Part shown: piece after piece, positions 34,055 to 42,454 of the stretch
Numbering within the stretch: position 1 is the stretch's first letter
How the letters are laid out: each line of letters starts with the position of its first letter
NCBI RefSeq assembly: GCF_017876595.1
Contig: NZ_JAGIOG010000001.1
Coordinates: 930,001 to 994,000, forward strand
Origin: Aeromicrobium fastidiosum
Lineage (GTDB): Bacteria > Actinomycetota > Actinomycetes > Propionibacteriales > Nocardioidaceae
DNA length: 64,000 nucleotides
Direction: 5' to 3'
Notes under the pieces: generated by a model
The model's database searches: none
What the model was told of the DNA's origin: nothing
The model's input: the letters and a program-made list of their open reading frames with translations, nothing else
Made by a program: the position numbers and the translations under genes

Positions 34055-36241
34055 TCAGACGTACTTCTCGCCGTTCTTGCTCTTCTCGAGCAACGAGGCC
34101 GGCGGGGTGAACCGGTCGCCGTACTTGGCGGCGAGCTCCTGGGCGCGAGCCGTGAAGGCCTCGATGCCGATCGAGCCGTCGGCGGCCTCGTAGCCGTTGA
34201 CGTACTGGATCGCTCCACCCTGCAGGGCCGGGAAGCCGATGCCGAAGATCGAGCCGATGTTGGCGTCGGGCACCGACAGCAGTCCCTCGTCGAGGCACTT
34301 GATCGACTCGATGCTCATGATGAACGTCAGCCGCTCCTTGAGGTCCTCGAAAGCCGGCTGCTCGTCGGCGACCGGGAACTGCTCGGCCAGTCCGCTCCAG
34401 AGTCCCTGGCGCTTGCCGTCGACGTACTCGTAGAACCCCGCACCCTTCAGGCGGCTCGGGCGGCCGAGCTCGATCATCGTGTCGATGACCTTCTCCGACG
34501 CGCTCTCGGGCCACGCCTGTCCGGCCTCTTCGGCAGCGGCCTTCGACTCGTTGCGGATCTTGACCATGAGCTCGAGGTTGAGCTCGTCGCTGAGCTGCAG
34601 CACAGGAGCCGGGAAGCCGGCCTGCGTCGTGGCCCGCTCGATGCTGACGGGCGAGACGCCCTCGGACAGCATGCCGACGCCCTCGTTGACGAACGTGCCG
34701 ATGACGCGGCTGGTGTAGAAGCCGCGGCTGTCGCCGACCACGATCGGCGTCTTCTTGATCGCCTTGGTGTAGTCGATGACGCGCGCGATGGCCTCGTCGG
34801 ACGTGTCCTTGCCGGCGATGATCTCGACCAGCGGCATCTTGTCGACGGGCGAGAAGAAGTGGATGCCGATGAAGTCCTCGGGACGATCGACGCCGTCGGC
34901 GAGGATCGTGATGGGCAGCGTCGACGTGTTGGAGCCCAGCAGGGCGTCGGACTTGACGACCTTCTGCACCTCGCCGAAGACCTCGTGCTTGAGCTTGACC
35001 GACTCGAAGACGGCCTCGACGACGAAGTCGCAGCCCTCAAGGTCGGCGTAGTCGTCGGTCGGCGTGATGAGTGCGAGGAGGGCATCGGCCTTCTCCTGCG
35101 TCAGACGTCCTCGCGAGACGGCCTTGTCGACGATGGTCTGGCTGTAGGCCTTGCCCTTCTCGGCGGCCTCGAGCGAGATGTCCTTGAGCACGACCTGCAT
35201 GCCGGCCTTGGCCGAGACGTAGGCGATGCCCGCGCCCATCATGCCGGCGCCGAGGACGGCGACCTTCTCAGCCTTGGTGGGCGCGATGCCCTCGGGGCGC
35301 GACTTTCCGGCGTTGATCGCGCCGAGGTCGAAGAAGAAGGCCTGCGTCATGTTCTTGAACTGCTGGCCGACGATGAGCTCGACGAGGTAGCGCGACTCGA
35401 TGCGGGTCGCAGTCTCGAAGTCGACCTGCGAGCCCTCGACCGCGGCGCTCATGATGTTGCGCGGCGCCTTGTAGAGCGCGCCCTTGGTCTGCTTGCGCAG
35501 GTTGGCCGGGAACGCCGGCAGGAACGCGGCGAACTTCGGGGTGGACGGCGTGCCGCCCGGGATGCGGTAGCCCTTGCGGTCCCAGGGCTGGGTCGCGGCC
35601 TCCTCGTTGCCGGCGTTGGCCTCGATCCAAGCCTTGGCGGCCGGGATCAGCTCGTCCTGCGTCGCGACGACCTCGTCGACGAGGCCCTCCGAGAGCGCCT
35701 TGGACGGCTTCATCTGCTGACCCTGCAGCAGGAACTTCATGAGCGCGTCGGAGATGCCGAACATGCGGACGGTGCGGGTGACGCCACCGCCGCCGGGCAG
35801 CAGGCCGAGCGTCGCCTCGGGCAGGCCGATCGAGTAGCCGCCGTCGACCGCGATGCGGTGGTGGGCCGCGAGCGCGATCTCGAGCCCGCCGCCGAGCGCG
35901 GCGCCGTTGATCGCCGCGACGACGGGCTTGCCGGACGTCTCGAGCTTGCGGAGCGTGGCCTTGATGCCCTCGACCTCGTCGAACAGACGCTGGGCGTCCG
36001 CCGGGGTCGACTGGGTCATGAGCTTGAGGTCACCGCCGGCGAAGAAGGTCTTCTTGGCCGAGGAGATGATGACGCCCTGGACCGAGTCGGGGTCGTCGGT
36101 GATCTGCTGGACCAGCCGGTCGACGGCCTTGGCCATCGAGGCGGAGTAGTCCTGGTTCATCGTGTTGGCACTCTGGTTGGGATCGTCGAGGACGAGGTTG
36201 ACGACGCCGCCCTCGGCCTCGTAACGCACTGCTTCGGTCAT
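34055..36241 (-). CDS. fadB: 3-hydroxyacyl-CoA dehydrogenase / enoyl-CoA hydratase
   Basis: The 728-residue bifunctional beta-oxidation protein has an N-terminal crotonase domain (about 1-200; INGAALGGGLEIALAAHHRI and LGLLPGGGG) and a C-terminal 3-hydroxyacyl-CoA dehydrogenase (from about 320; VAVLGAGMMGAGIAYVSAKAG for NAD, and GIHFFSPVDKMPLVEI with the catalytic His). It performs hydration and the second oxidation step. The thiolase gene lies 49 bases upstream on the same strand, giving the usual trifunctional pair. Confidence 0.95.
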   Translation of the reverse strand: MTEAVRYEAEGGVVNLVLDDPNQSANTMNQDYSASMAKAVDRLVQQITDDPDSVQGVIISSAKKTFFAGGDLKLMTQSTPADAQRLFDEVEGIKATLRKLETSGKPVVAAINGAALGGGLEIALAAHHRIAVDGGYSIGLPEATLGLLPGGGGVTRTVRMFGISDALMKFLLQGQQMKPSKALSEGLVDEVVATQDELIPAAKAWIEANAGNEEAATQPWDRKGYRIPGGTPSTPKFAAFLPAFPANLRKQTKGALYKAPRNIMSAAVEGSQVDFETATRIESRYLVELIVGQQFKNMTQAFFFDLGAINAGKSRPEGIAPTKAEKVAVLGAGMMGAGIAYVSAKAGMQVVLKDISLEAAEKGKAYSQTIVDKAVSRGRLTQEKADALLALITPTDDYADLEGCDFVVEAVFESVKLKHEVFGEVQKVVKSDALLGSNTSTLPITILADGVDRPEDFIGIHFFSPVDKMPLVEIIAGKDTSDEAIARVIDYTKAIKKTPIVVGDSRGFYTSRVIGTFVNEGVGMLSEGVSPVSIERATTQAGFPAPVLQLSDELNLELMVKIRNESKAAAEEAGQAWPESASEKVIDTMIELGRPSRLKGAGFYEYVDGKRQGLWSGLAEQFPVADEQPAFEDLKERLTFIMSIESIKCLDEGLLSVPDANIGSIFGIGFPALQGGAIQYVNGYEAADGSIGIEAFTARAQELAAKYGDRFTPPASLLEKSKNGEKYV

Positions 36242-36290
36242 GGGTGTGTCTTTCTGGTCAAGAAGAAGGAGGAGGAGACGAGCGGAGGGA

Positions 36291-37508
36291 TCAGCGGAGG
36301 CGCTCGACGACGGTGGCGATGCCCATGCCGCCGCCGACGCACAGCGTGGCCAGGCCGTAGCGCTGGTCGCGACGCTCGAGCTCGTCGACGAGCGTGCCGA
36401 GGATCATCGCGCCGGTCGCACCCAGCGGGTGACCCATCGCGATCGAGCCGCCGTTGACGTTGGTCTGGTCGTGCGGGTAGCCGCCGAGGTCCTTCATGAG
36501 GCGCAGGGCGACGGCCGCGAAGGCCTCGTTGATCTCGAGCAGGTCGATGTCGCCGATGCTGAGACCGGCACGCTCGAGGGCCTTGAGGCTGGCCGGGCCG
36601 GGGCCCGTCAGCATGATCGTGGGATCGGATCCCGAGACCGCGGCCGAGACGATGCGCGCGCGGGGCTTGAGACCGTGGCGCTCGCCGGCCTTCTCGTTGC
36701 CGATCAGCACGAGGGCCGCGCCGTCGACGATGCCCGAGGAGTTGCCGGCGTGGTGGACGTGGTCGATCTTCTCGACCCAGTGGTACTTCTCGAGGGCGAC
36801 GGAGTCGAAGCCGCCCTGGTCGCCGATCTGCGCGAACGAGGCGGGCAGCTTGCCGAGGCTCTCGGCCGTGGTGCCCTCGCGGACGAACTCGTCGTGGTCG
36901 AGGATCGTCAGGCCCGAGGCGTCCTTGACCGGGATGACCGAGTTGGCGAAGTAGCCGTTGGCGATGGCCTTGGCGGCGCGGGCCTGCGACTCGGCGGCGA
37001 AGGTGTCGACGTCGTGGCGGCTGTAGCCCTCGATCGTGGCGATCAGGTCGGCACCGATGCCCTGCGGCACGAAGTCGGTGTCGAAGGACGTGCGGGGGTC
37101 CATGGCCCACGCGCCGCCGTCGGAGCCCATCGGGACGCGGCTCATCGACTCGACTCCACCGGCGAGGATCAGGTCCTCCCAGCCCGAGCGCACGCGCGCC
37201 GAGGCCTGGTTGACGGCCTCGAGGCCCGAGGCGCAGAAGCGGTTGAGCTGCACGCCGGCGACGGTGTCGGGCAGCCCGGCGGCGAGCGCCGCGGTCTTGG
37301 CGATGTCGCCGCCCTGGTCGCCGACGGGCGACACGCTGCCGAGGACGAGGTCCTCGATGCCGTCGGTGTCGAGCGTGGGGTTGCGCTTGCGCAGCTCGTC
37401 GACCAGACCGGTGACCAGCGAGATCGGCTTGACCTCGTGGAGCGATCCGGTCTTCTTGCCGCGGCCACGCGGCGTGCGGATGGCGTCGTAGACGAAGGCC
37501 TCGGTCAT
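36291..37508 (-). CDS. fadA: Acetyl-CoA C-acetyltransferase (thiolase)
   Basis: From the ATG at 37508 (AAGGAAT just upstream) the thiolase has 405 residues: [11 protein letters not shown] holds the nucleophilic Cys, [17 protein letters not shown] the catalytic His, and [11 protein letters not shown] the second Cys. It cleaves 3-ketoacyl-CoA at the end of each beta-oxidation cycle. Its promoter region, shared with the divergent merR gene, carries a long palindrome at 37580-37604 with a CACAAT -10 inside. Confidence 0.95.
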   Translation of the reverse strand: MTEAFVYDAIRTPRGRGKKTGSLHEVKPISLVTGLVDELRKRNPTLDTDGIEDLVLGSVSPVGDQGGDIAKTAALAAGLPDTVAGVQLNRFCASGLEAVNQASARVRSGWEDLILAGGVESMSRVPMGSDGGAWAMDPRTSFDTDFVPQGIGADLIATIEGYSRHDVDTFAAESQARAAKAIANGYFANSVIPVKDASGLTILDHDEFVREGTTAESLGKLPASFAQIGDQGGFDSVALEKYHWVEKIDHVHHAGNSSGIVDGAALVLIGNEKAGERHGLKPRARIVSAAVSGSDPTIMLTGPGPASLKALERAGLSIGDIDLLEINEAFAAVALRLMKDLGGYPHDQTNVNGGSIAMGHPLGATGAMILGTLVDELERRDQRYGLATLCVGGGMGIATVVERLR

Positions 37509-37579
37509 AACGGATTCCTTTGAGATGTGTCCCGCAGATGTGGATGGAGAACAGGTGCCGCACGAAGGCGGCACTGTCG

Positions 37580-37604
37580 ATTGTGACACCAACACTGTCA
37601 AAGT
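37580..37604. promoter_or_regulatory. MerR-type dyad between fadA and merR genes
   Basis: ATTGTGACAC-CAACA-CTGTCAAAGT is an imperfect 10-5-10 inverted repeat in the fadA/merR intergenic region. Toward fadA, TTGGAC, 17 bases and CACAAT form a promoter with the dyad filling the spacer. The same dyad, in perfect form, lies in the racemase promoter at 41072-41096. Confidence 0.7.
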
Positions 37605-37630
37605 CCAAGGGTCGGGTGTTGAATGGGTTC

Positions 37631-38353
37631 GTGACCACCAACACGACCCCCGCAGAGACGATGAGCGTCGAGCAGCTAGCGTCCCGCGTCGGCATGACCG
37701 TCCGCACGGTGCGCTTCTACGCCGGCCGCGGCCTGATCCCGCCGCCTCGCCGCGAGGGCCGCAACGGGTTCTACGGCCCCGACCACATCGCCCGACTCGA
37801 GCTCGTCCGCGAGCTGCAGGGTCACGGGTTCACGCTGTCGGCGATCGAGGGCTACCTCGAGAACATCCCGTCGACCGCGACGCCCGAGCAGGTCGCGCTG
37901 CACCGCACGCTGCTCGCCCCGTGGATGGCGGACCGCCCCGAGGAGCTCGACCGTCCGTCGCTCGAGCTGCGCGCCGGGCGACCGCTGACCGACGACGACA
38001 TCGAGATGCTGATCGCCCTCGGCGTCGTGGAGCCCACCCCCGCCGAGGACGTCTTCCAGGTCGCCCCCGCCCACCTGGCCGTGGGAATCCAGTTCATCGA
38101 GACCGACATGCCGATCGAGGTCGCCCTGGCCTCGCGCAAGATCTTCGACGAGGCGGGCAAGGCCGTCGCCCGCGAGATCACCGAGGTCTTCCGCACCATG
38201 TGGTGGCCCGAGCTGCGGGCGTCCGGTCGTCCACCCGAGGACATCACGGCGCTGGTCGAGCGGTTCAAGCCCCTGACGATCCAGGCGCTCGTGACGGCGT
38301 ACGAGTCGGCCGTCGACGAGTCGAAGCGCGAGTCGGTGCGGCGCCGCACGTAG
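37631..38353 (+). CDS. MerR-family regulator
   Basis: A GTG at 37631 gives 240 residues; an ATG ten codons later (MSVEQLAS) is an alternative. The N-terminal winged helix ([24 protein letters not shown], residues about 16-39 in parts) is MerR-type; the remainder is a helical effector domain without the Cys pattern of metal sensors. Divergent from fadA and next to the dyad at 37580, it most likely regulates fatty-acid oxidation genes in response to an acyl-CoA or fatty acid; that is inference. Confidence 0.9.
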   Translation: MTTNTTPAETMSVEQLASRVGMTVRTVRFYAGRGLIPPPRREGRNGFYGPDHIARLELVRELQGHGFTLSAIEGYLENIPSTATPEQVALHRTLLAPWMADRPEELDRPSLELRAGRPLTDDDIEMLIALGVVEPTPAEDVFQVAPAHLAVGIQFIETDMPIEVALASRKIFDEAGKAVAREITEVFRTMWWPELRASGRPPEDITALVERFKPLTIQALVTAYESAVDESKRESVRRRT

Positions 38354-38362
38354 CCGGGCCGG

Positions 38363-38665
38363 CTACGGCGTGTCTGGGCCGTCCATCAGGCGGCTGGTGA
38401 TGGCCGTGACGTCGCGATCGAGGGCGTCGACCCGGTTCTCGATGCGGTCGAGGCGACGCTCGACCTGCTCGAACCGGCGGTCGACCTACTCGAACCGGCG
38501 GTCGACCTGCTCGAAGCCGGCCGTCATGACGGCACTCAGGGCACCGAAGCGGGCGTCGAGGTTCTGACCGAACAGCCGCACGAGGATGGCCATGAACGCC
38601 AGCATGAAGGTGGCCTCCACCACGAAAGCGCCGCCGATCGTGGTCCAGGTCTGCGCGTCGCTCAT
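38363..38665 (-). pseudogene. Small coiled-coil membrane protein, nonsense codon
   Basis: The minus-strand frame from ATG 38665 reads MSDAQTWTTIGGAFVVEATF..., with one membrane helix at about residues 11-33, then a coiled coil of heptads (VDRRFE, VDRRFEQ, VERRLDRI, NRVDAL). At 38486-38488 a TAG replaces the CAG (Gln) found at the same place in the adjacent repeats, so the full 100-residue protein is cut to 59. The remaining frame is open to TAG at 38363. Such short helix-plus-coiled-coil proteins are common in actinobacteria and of unknown role. A sequencing error is the alternative. Confidence 0.75.
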
Positions 38666-38679
38666 GTGGCCAGAATAGA

Positions 38680-38716
38680 CGCGGCCCCCGACGACCGGAA
38701 GGTGTCGGGAGCCGCG
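38680..38716 (-). terminator. Hairpin terminator after acyl-CoA dehydrogenase
   Basis: CGCGGCCCCCGAC (38680-38692) and GTCGGGAGCCGCG (38704-38716) form a 13-base stem; the single unmatched position is a G-U pair in the minus-strand RNA. It sits 14 bases beyond the stop of the acyl-CoA dehydrogenase gene. Confidence 0.8.
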
Positions 38717-38729
38717 CCGTGGACGAGGC

Positions 38730-39872
38730 TCAGATGCCCATGCCGCGTCCCACGATCTCCTTCATGATCTCGGTCGTGCCGCCGTAGATCGTCTGGATGC
38801 GCGTGTCGAGGTACGCCTTCGAGATCGGGTACTCCGACATGTAGCCGTAGCCGCCGTGCAGCTGCAGGCACTGGTCGGCGACCCTCTTCTGCAGCTCGGT
38901 CGTCCACCACTTGCCCATCGCGGCGTCCTCGACCGTCAGCGTGCCGGCGTTGAGCTGCGTGATCGACTCGTCGACGAACACCTGCGCGATGCGCGCCTCG
39001 GTCTCCATCTCGGCCATCGCGAAGCGCGAGTTCTGGAACGAGCCGATCGGCTTGCCGAACGCCTTGCGCTCCTTGACGTAGTCGAGCGTCATGTCGATCA
39101 TCCGGCGGGAAGCGGCTGCTGCGACGACCGAGATCGACAGGCGCTCCTGCGGCAGCTTCTCCATCAGGTAGATGAAGCCGTGGCCGGCCTCGCCCAGCAG
39201 GTTGCTCTTGGGCACCCGCACGTCGTCGAAGAACAGCTCGGCGGTGTCCTGCGCCTTGAGGCCGATCTTGTCGAGGTTGCGGCCGCGCTCGAAGCCCTTG
39301 GCCCCGCGCTCGACGACGACCAGCGAGAAGCCCATCGCGCCGGCCGACGGATCGGTCTGGCACACGACGATCACGAAGTCGGCGTTGATGCCGTTGGTGA
39401 TGAACGTCTTGGAGCCGTTGATGACGTACTCGTCACCGTCCAGCACGGCGGTGGTCTTGATGCCCTGCAGGTCGGAGCCGGTACCGGGCTCGGTCATGGC
39501 GATCGCGGTGATCATCTCGCCGCTGCAGAACTTCGGGAACCAGCGCGCCTTCTGCTCCTCGGTCGCGTGCGAGAGCAGGTAGCCCGACACGAGATCGGTC
39601 TGGATGACGAAGCCGATGCCGCTGGCACCGATGCGGGTGATCTCCTCGGTGAGGATCGCGTTGTACCGGAAGTCGGTGACGCCACCTCCGCCGTGCTCCT
39701 CGGGCATCATGAAGCCGAGCAGGCCCATGTCGCCGGCCTTGGTCCAGATGTCGCGGGGGACGATCGCGTCCTTCTCCCACTGGTCGTGGTGCGGAGCGAT
39801 CTCCTTCTCGCAGAACGAGCGGACGGTGTCGCGGAACGCCTCGTGGTCGGCGTCGAAGATGTTCCTCTTCAT
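38730..39872 (-). CDS. Acyl-CoA dehydrogenase
   Basis: The ATG at 39872 gives 380 residues. Family signatures are present: AIAMTEPGTGSDLQGI and GSKTFITNGINADF in the middle domain, ERKAFGKPIGSFQNSRF and LHGGYGYMSEYPISKAYLD, with the conserved Glu region YGGTTEIMKEIVGR at the C-terminus. It introduces the alpha-beta double bond into acyl-CoA using FAD. It lies 41 bases after the racemase gene on the same strand, so the two probably form one operon ending at the hairpin 38680-38716. Confidence 0.94.
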   Translation of the reverse strand: MKRNIFDADHEAFRDTVRSFCEKEIAPHHDQWEKDAIVPRDIWTKAGDMGLLGFMMPEEHGGGGVTDFRYNAILTEEITRIGASGIGFVIQTDLVSGYLLSHATEEQKARWFPKFCSGEMITAIAMTEPGTGSDLQGIKTTAVLDGDEYVINGSKTFITNGINADFVIVVCQTDPSAGAMGFSLVVVERGAKGFERGRNLDKIGLKAQDTAELFFDDVRVPKSNLLGEAGHGFIYLMEKLPQERLSISVVAAAASRRMIDMTLDYVKERKAFGKPIGSFQNSRFAMAEMETEARIAQVFVDESITQLNAGTLTVEDAAMGKWWTTELQKRVADQCLQLHGGYGYMSEYPISKAYLDTRIQTIYGGTTEIMKEIVGRGMGI

Positions 39873-39913
39873 GATGGTCCCTGTCTTCTGTGGTGGCGGT
39901 GGTGGTGGTGGTG

Positions 39914-41065
39914 TCAGTTGGCCTGGACGGCGACGCCGTCGGCGATGAGCTGGTCGACGTCGGCGACGCCCCAGGCGGTGAGGGCCGCGGAGGTGCTCGC
40001 GCCGGGGCGCTCGGGCGGGGTGGTCAGCGTCGCGGGGGTGGCGGAGAAGCGTGGTGCAGGTGCCGGCTGGGTCAGCCCGTCCTTCGTGACGTACGTGCCG
40101 CGGGCGACGTTGTGAGGGTGCTCGTAGGCCTCGGGCAGGCTCAGGACGGGGGCCACGCAGGCATCGGTGCCGTCGAACGTCTCGACCCACTCGTCACGCG
40201 TGCGGCTCGCGAAGGTCGACGAGAGCGTCTCGCGCAGCTCGCCCCACCGGGCGAAGTCGTACTGGCCCGGCAGCTCGATGCCGAGGCCCTGCTGCAGCGC
40301 GGCGAAGAACTGCGGCTCGAGCGGTCCGACCGACATCCACTGCCCGTCGGACGTCTCGAAGACGTCGTAGAACGGCGTGCCGGTGTCGAGCATGTTGGTG
40401 CCGCGCTGGTCGTTCCAGCTGCCTGACTGCTGCATCGCGACGATCATCGACATCAGGTGGGCCGTGCCGTCGGTGATCGCGGCGTCGACGACCTGCCCCT
40501 CGCCGGTCGCTCGTGCGTGGGTCAGCGCTGCGAGCAGCCCGGTCACGAGGTAGAGCGAGCCGCCGGCGAAGTCGCCGACCAGGTTGAGCGGCACCTGGGG
40601 CGGACCGCCCGCACGACCGATCGCGCCCAGCGCTCCCGCGACGGCGATGTAGTTGATGTCGTGGCCGGCCGTCTGGGCCAACGGACCGTCCTGGCCCCAG
40701 CCGGTCATGCGTCCGTAGACGAGGGCGGGGTTGCGGGCGTGGCAGTCGGCGGGTCCGAGACCGAGCCGCTCGGTGACGCCGGGGCGCAGGCCCTCGATCA
40801 GGATGTCGGCGGATGCCACGAGGTCGAGCACGGTCTCGACGCCACGCGGGTTCTTGAGGTCGATCGCGACGGACGGTCGACCGCGGCCGAGGATGTCCTT
40901 GTCGGCGGGGCCGAGCTGCAGGGCGTTGCCGCCGGGACGGTCGACGCGGATGACGTCGGCCCCGAGGTCGGCCAGCAGCATCGCGGCGAAGGGGCCTGGG
41001 CCGATGCCGACGAGCTCGACGACACGCACGCCGTGGAGGGGTCCGGACTTCTCTGTGATCGTCAC
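39914..41065 (-). CDS. Alpha-methylacyl-CoA racemase
   Basis: The 383-residue CaiB/BaiF-fold protein carries the three catalytic positions known for the mycobacterial racemase MCR: His135 in AGHDINYIA, Asp165 in LVGDFAGG and Glu250 in VGPLEPQF; HGVRVVELVGIGPGPFAAM near the start is also typical. It inverts the 2-methyl centre of branched acyl-CoAs so they can enter beta-oxidation, as needed for sterol side chains and methyl-branched fatty acids. The GTG start at 41065 coincides with the predicted transcription start, and the promoter holds the perfect dyad at 41072-41096. Confidence 0.93.
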   Translation of the reverse strand: MTITEKSGPLHGVRVVELVGIGPGPFAAMLLADLGADVIRVDRPGGNALQLGPADKDILGRGRPSVAIDLKNPRGVETVLDLVASADILIEGLRPGVTERLGLGPADCHARNPALVYGRMTGWGQDGPLAQTAGHDINYIAVAGALGAIGRAGGPPQVPLNLVGDFAGGSLYLVTGLLAALTHARATGEGQVVDAAITDGTAHLMSMIVAMQQSGSWNDQRGTNMLDTGTPFYDVFETSDGQWMSVGPLEPQFFAALQQGLGIELPGQYDFARWGELRETLSSTFASRTRDEWVETFDGTDACVAPVLSLPEAYEHPHNVARGTYVTKDGLTQPAPAPRFSATPATLTTPPERPGASTSAALTAWGVADVDQLIADGVAVQAN

Positions 41066-41071
41066 ACCACA

Positions 41072-41096
41072 ATTGTGACAGTAGTGCTGTCACAAT
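41072..41096. promoter_or_regulatory. Perfect dyad in racemase promoter
   Basis: ATTGTGACAG-TAGTG-CTGTCACAAT is a perfect inverted repeat with ten-base arms. On the minus strand TTGCCA (-35), 18 bases and CACAAT (-10) place +1 exactly on the GTG start codon at 41065, so the dyad fills the promoter spacer. Matching repeat at 37580-37604 next to merR suggests the same regulator. Confidence 0.75.
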
Positions 41097-41127
41097 GGCA
41101 ACCGGACGGCATGGGTGACACATCCAC

Positions 41128-41143
41128 ATACCGTCGGTATCTT
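41128..41143 (+). promoter_or_regulatory. Inverted repeat and -10 box of hydrolase gene
   Basis: ATACCG-T-CGGTAT is a perfect palindrome (41128-41140) whose end forms the -10 box TATCTT (41138-41143); +1 would be 41150, one base before the ATG at 41151. The element resembles the one at 2034-2048 before the SDR operon. Confidence 0.55.
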
Positions 41144-41150
41144 GATCCGC

Positions 41151-41957
41151 ATGCTCTCCGAACTGGTCTACACGCGCAAGGGCTCCGGCGAGCCCCTCGT
41201 CCTCATCCACGGCATCGGCCACCGGCGCCAGGCGTGGGACCCGGTGTTCGAGCTGCTCGCGCAGTCGTACGACGTCATCGCGGTCGACCTGGCCGGGTTC
41301 GGCGAGTCGCCGGCCTATCCGCTCAAGTCGTCGTACGACATGGACAATGCCTGCGACAACCTCAGCGACAACTTCGCCCACTGGGGCATCGAGCGGCCGC
41401 ACGTCGTCGGCAACTCCCTCGGCGGGGCGATCGCCCTCGAGCTGGGTGCCCGCGGGCTGGCCCGCTCCGTGACGGCGCTCAGCCCCGCCGGCTTCTTCGG
41501 CACCCTCAACCGCGTGCAGACCCTGGTGCTGCTCGTGCTGCTGCGCGTCACCAGCCAGCTGCCCGACAGCGTGCTGCGTGCGGTGTCACGCAGCGGCTTC
41601 GGACGCCGGCTCGCCGGGTCCTCGCTCTACGCGCACCCCGAGCGGTTCACGGCCGACGAGGTCTTCGGCGACGCCCTCGCGCTCAAGCGCTGCCACGGCT
41701 TCGAGCGGACGATCGTCAAGGGCGTCACGTACTCGTTCCGTGAGCACCTCGACGTGCCGACGACGATCGCCTGGGGCACGCGCGACCTGATCCTGCCGTA
41801 CAGCTCGTCGGCGATCGCCCAGGAGCGACTGCCCGAGGCGCGTCACGTCGCGCTGCCGCACTGCGGGCACGTGCCGATGATCGACGATCCCGCGCTCGTG
41901 GCCCGGGTCATCGAGCAGACCACCGCCGCCGATCGTCAGGCACCGGCCGCGGCCTGA
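41151..41957 (+). CDS. Alpha/beta hydrolase
   Basis: I chose the ATG at 41151 (MLSELVYTRKGSGEP), 268 residues, because the predicted -10 box ends seven bases before it. Nucleophile Ser90 is in GNSLGG, the acid in GTRDLILP and the His in CGHVPMIDDP; IHGIGHRRQAW forms the oxyanion loop. An esterase, lipase or C-C hydrolase for lipid or sterol-derived substrates fits its neighbours, but substrate is unknown. It is divergent from the racemase gene. Confidence 0.9.
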   Translation: MLSELVYTRKGSGEPLVLIHGIGHRRQAWDPVFELLAQSYDVIAVDLAGFGESPAYPLKSSYDMDNACDNLSDNFAHWGIERPHVVGNSLGGAIALELGARGLARSVTALSPAGFFGTLNRVQTLVLLVLLRVTSQLPDSVLRAVSRSGFGRRLAGSSLYAHPERFTADEVFGDALALKRCHGFERTIVKGVTYSFREHLDVPTTIAWGTRDLILPYSSSAIAQERLPEARHVALPHCGHVPMIDDPALVARVIEQTTAADRQAPAAA

Positions 41958-41967
41958 CACCTCACCA

Positions 41968-42369
41968 TCACCGGCGTCGCGTCAGGGATCTGGGCTCGGC
42001 GGCCCCGAGCCGGTAGACGAGCCGGTCCGATTCGACCGTCATCGACGTGAAGGTCCTCTCCTGCGACCATCCGGGCACCTTGCCCCCCGCACCGAGACCC
42101 ACAGCACCGAACTTCTCCACCGTGATCGTCCTGCTGACGACGTCGACGCACCACGAACCGCCCACCAGGCGACAGCCGTCGAAACCGCGATAGAAGCCAT
42201 GCTCGTCGAACTGGATCCACGGCTCGGTTTGGAGGTGCGCAGGCGTGGAGCGTGCGTCGGCGTCAGCACCCCAGAGGCCGACTACGTCGTCTACGTGGAG
42301 CGCCGGCACGCGGCCGACAGTAGGCCGCGCGACTGCCAGGGAGCCAGCGGAGACAGCAGCGATCTGCAC
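41968..42369 (-). CDS. Small META-like protein (hypothetical)
   Basis: A GTG at 42369 gives about 133 residues. The stretch WIQFDEHGFYRGFDGCRLVGGSWCVDV followed by TITVEKFG (residues about 51-86, in parts) resembles the META/HslJ beta-barrel pattern, with two cysteines. A signal peptide is weak (AAVSAGSLAVA). Start choice is uncertain: no ribosome site or clear promoter is visible. No function can be given. Confidence 0.5.
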   Translation of the reverse strand: MQIAAVSAGSLAVARPTVGRVPALHVDDVVGLWGADADARSTPAHLQTEPWIQFDEHGFYRGFDGCRLVGGSWCVDVVSRTITVEKFGAVGLGAGGKVPGWSQERTFTSMTVESDRLVYRLGAAEPRSLTRRR

Positions 42370-42454
42370 AATGGTCGGATACTTATCAGTCGCATGACAA
42401 GTTCTGGGCCGACACCTCCGGAATGTCCATCTCCAACCGGGTGTTGACGCGTCC

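Noticed and set aside
33896..36457. 853-codon plus-strand frame opposite fadB
   Set aside because: It lies exactly antisense to the well-supported fadB gene and its product is Arg/Asp/Leu-rich low-complexity sequence; a GC-rich shadow frame.
39893..39912. GGTGGT microsatellite between racemase and acyl-CoA dehydrogenase genes
   Set aside because: A short low-complexity spacer in an operon; no evidence that it is regulatory.
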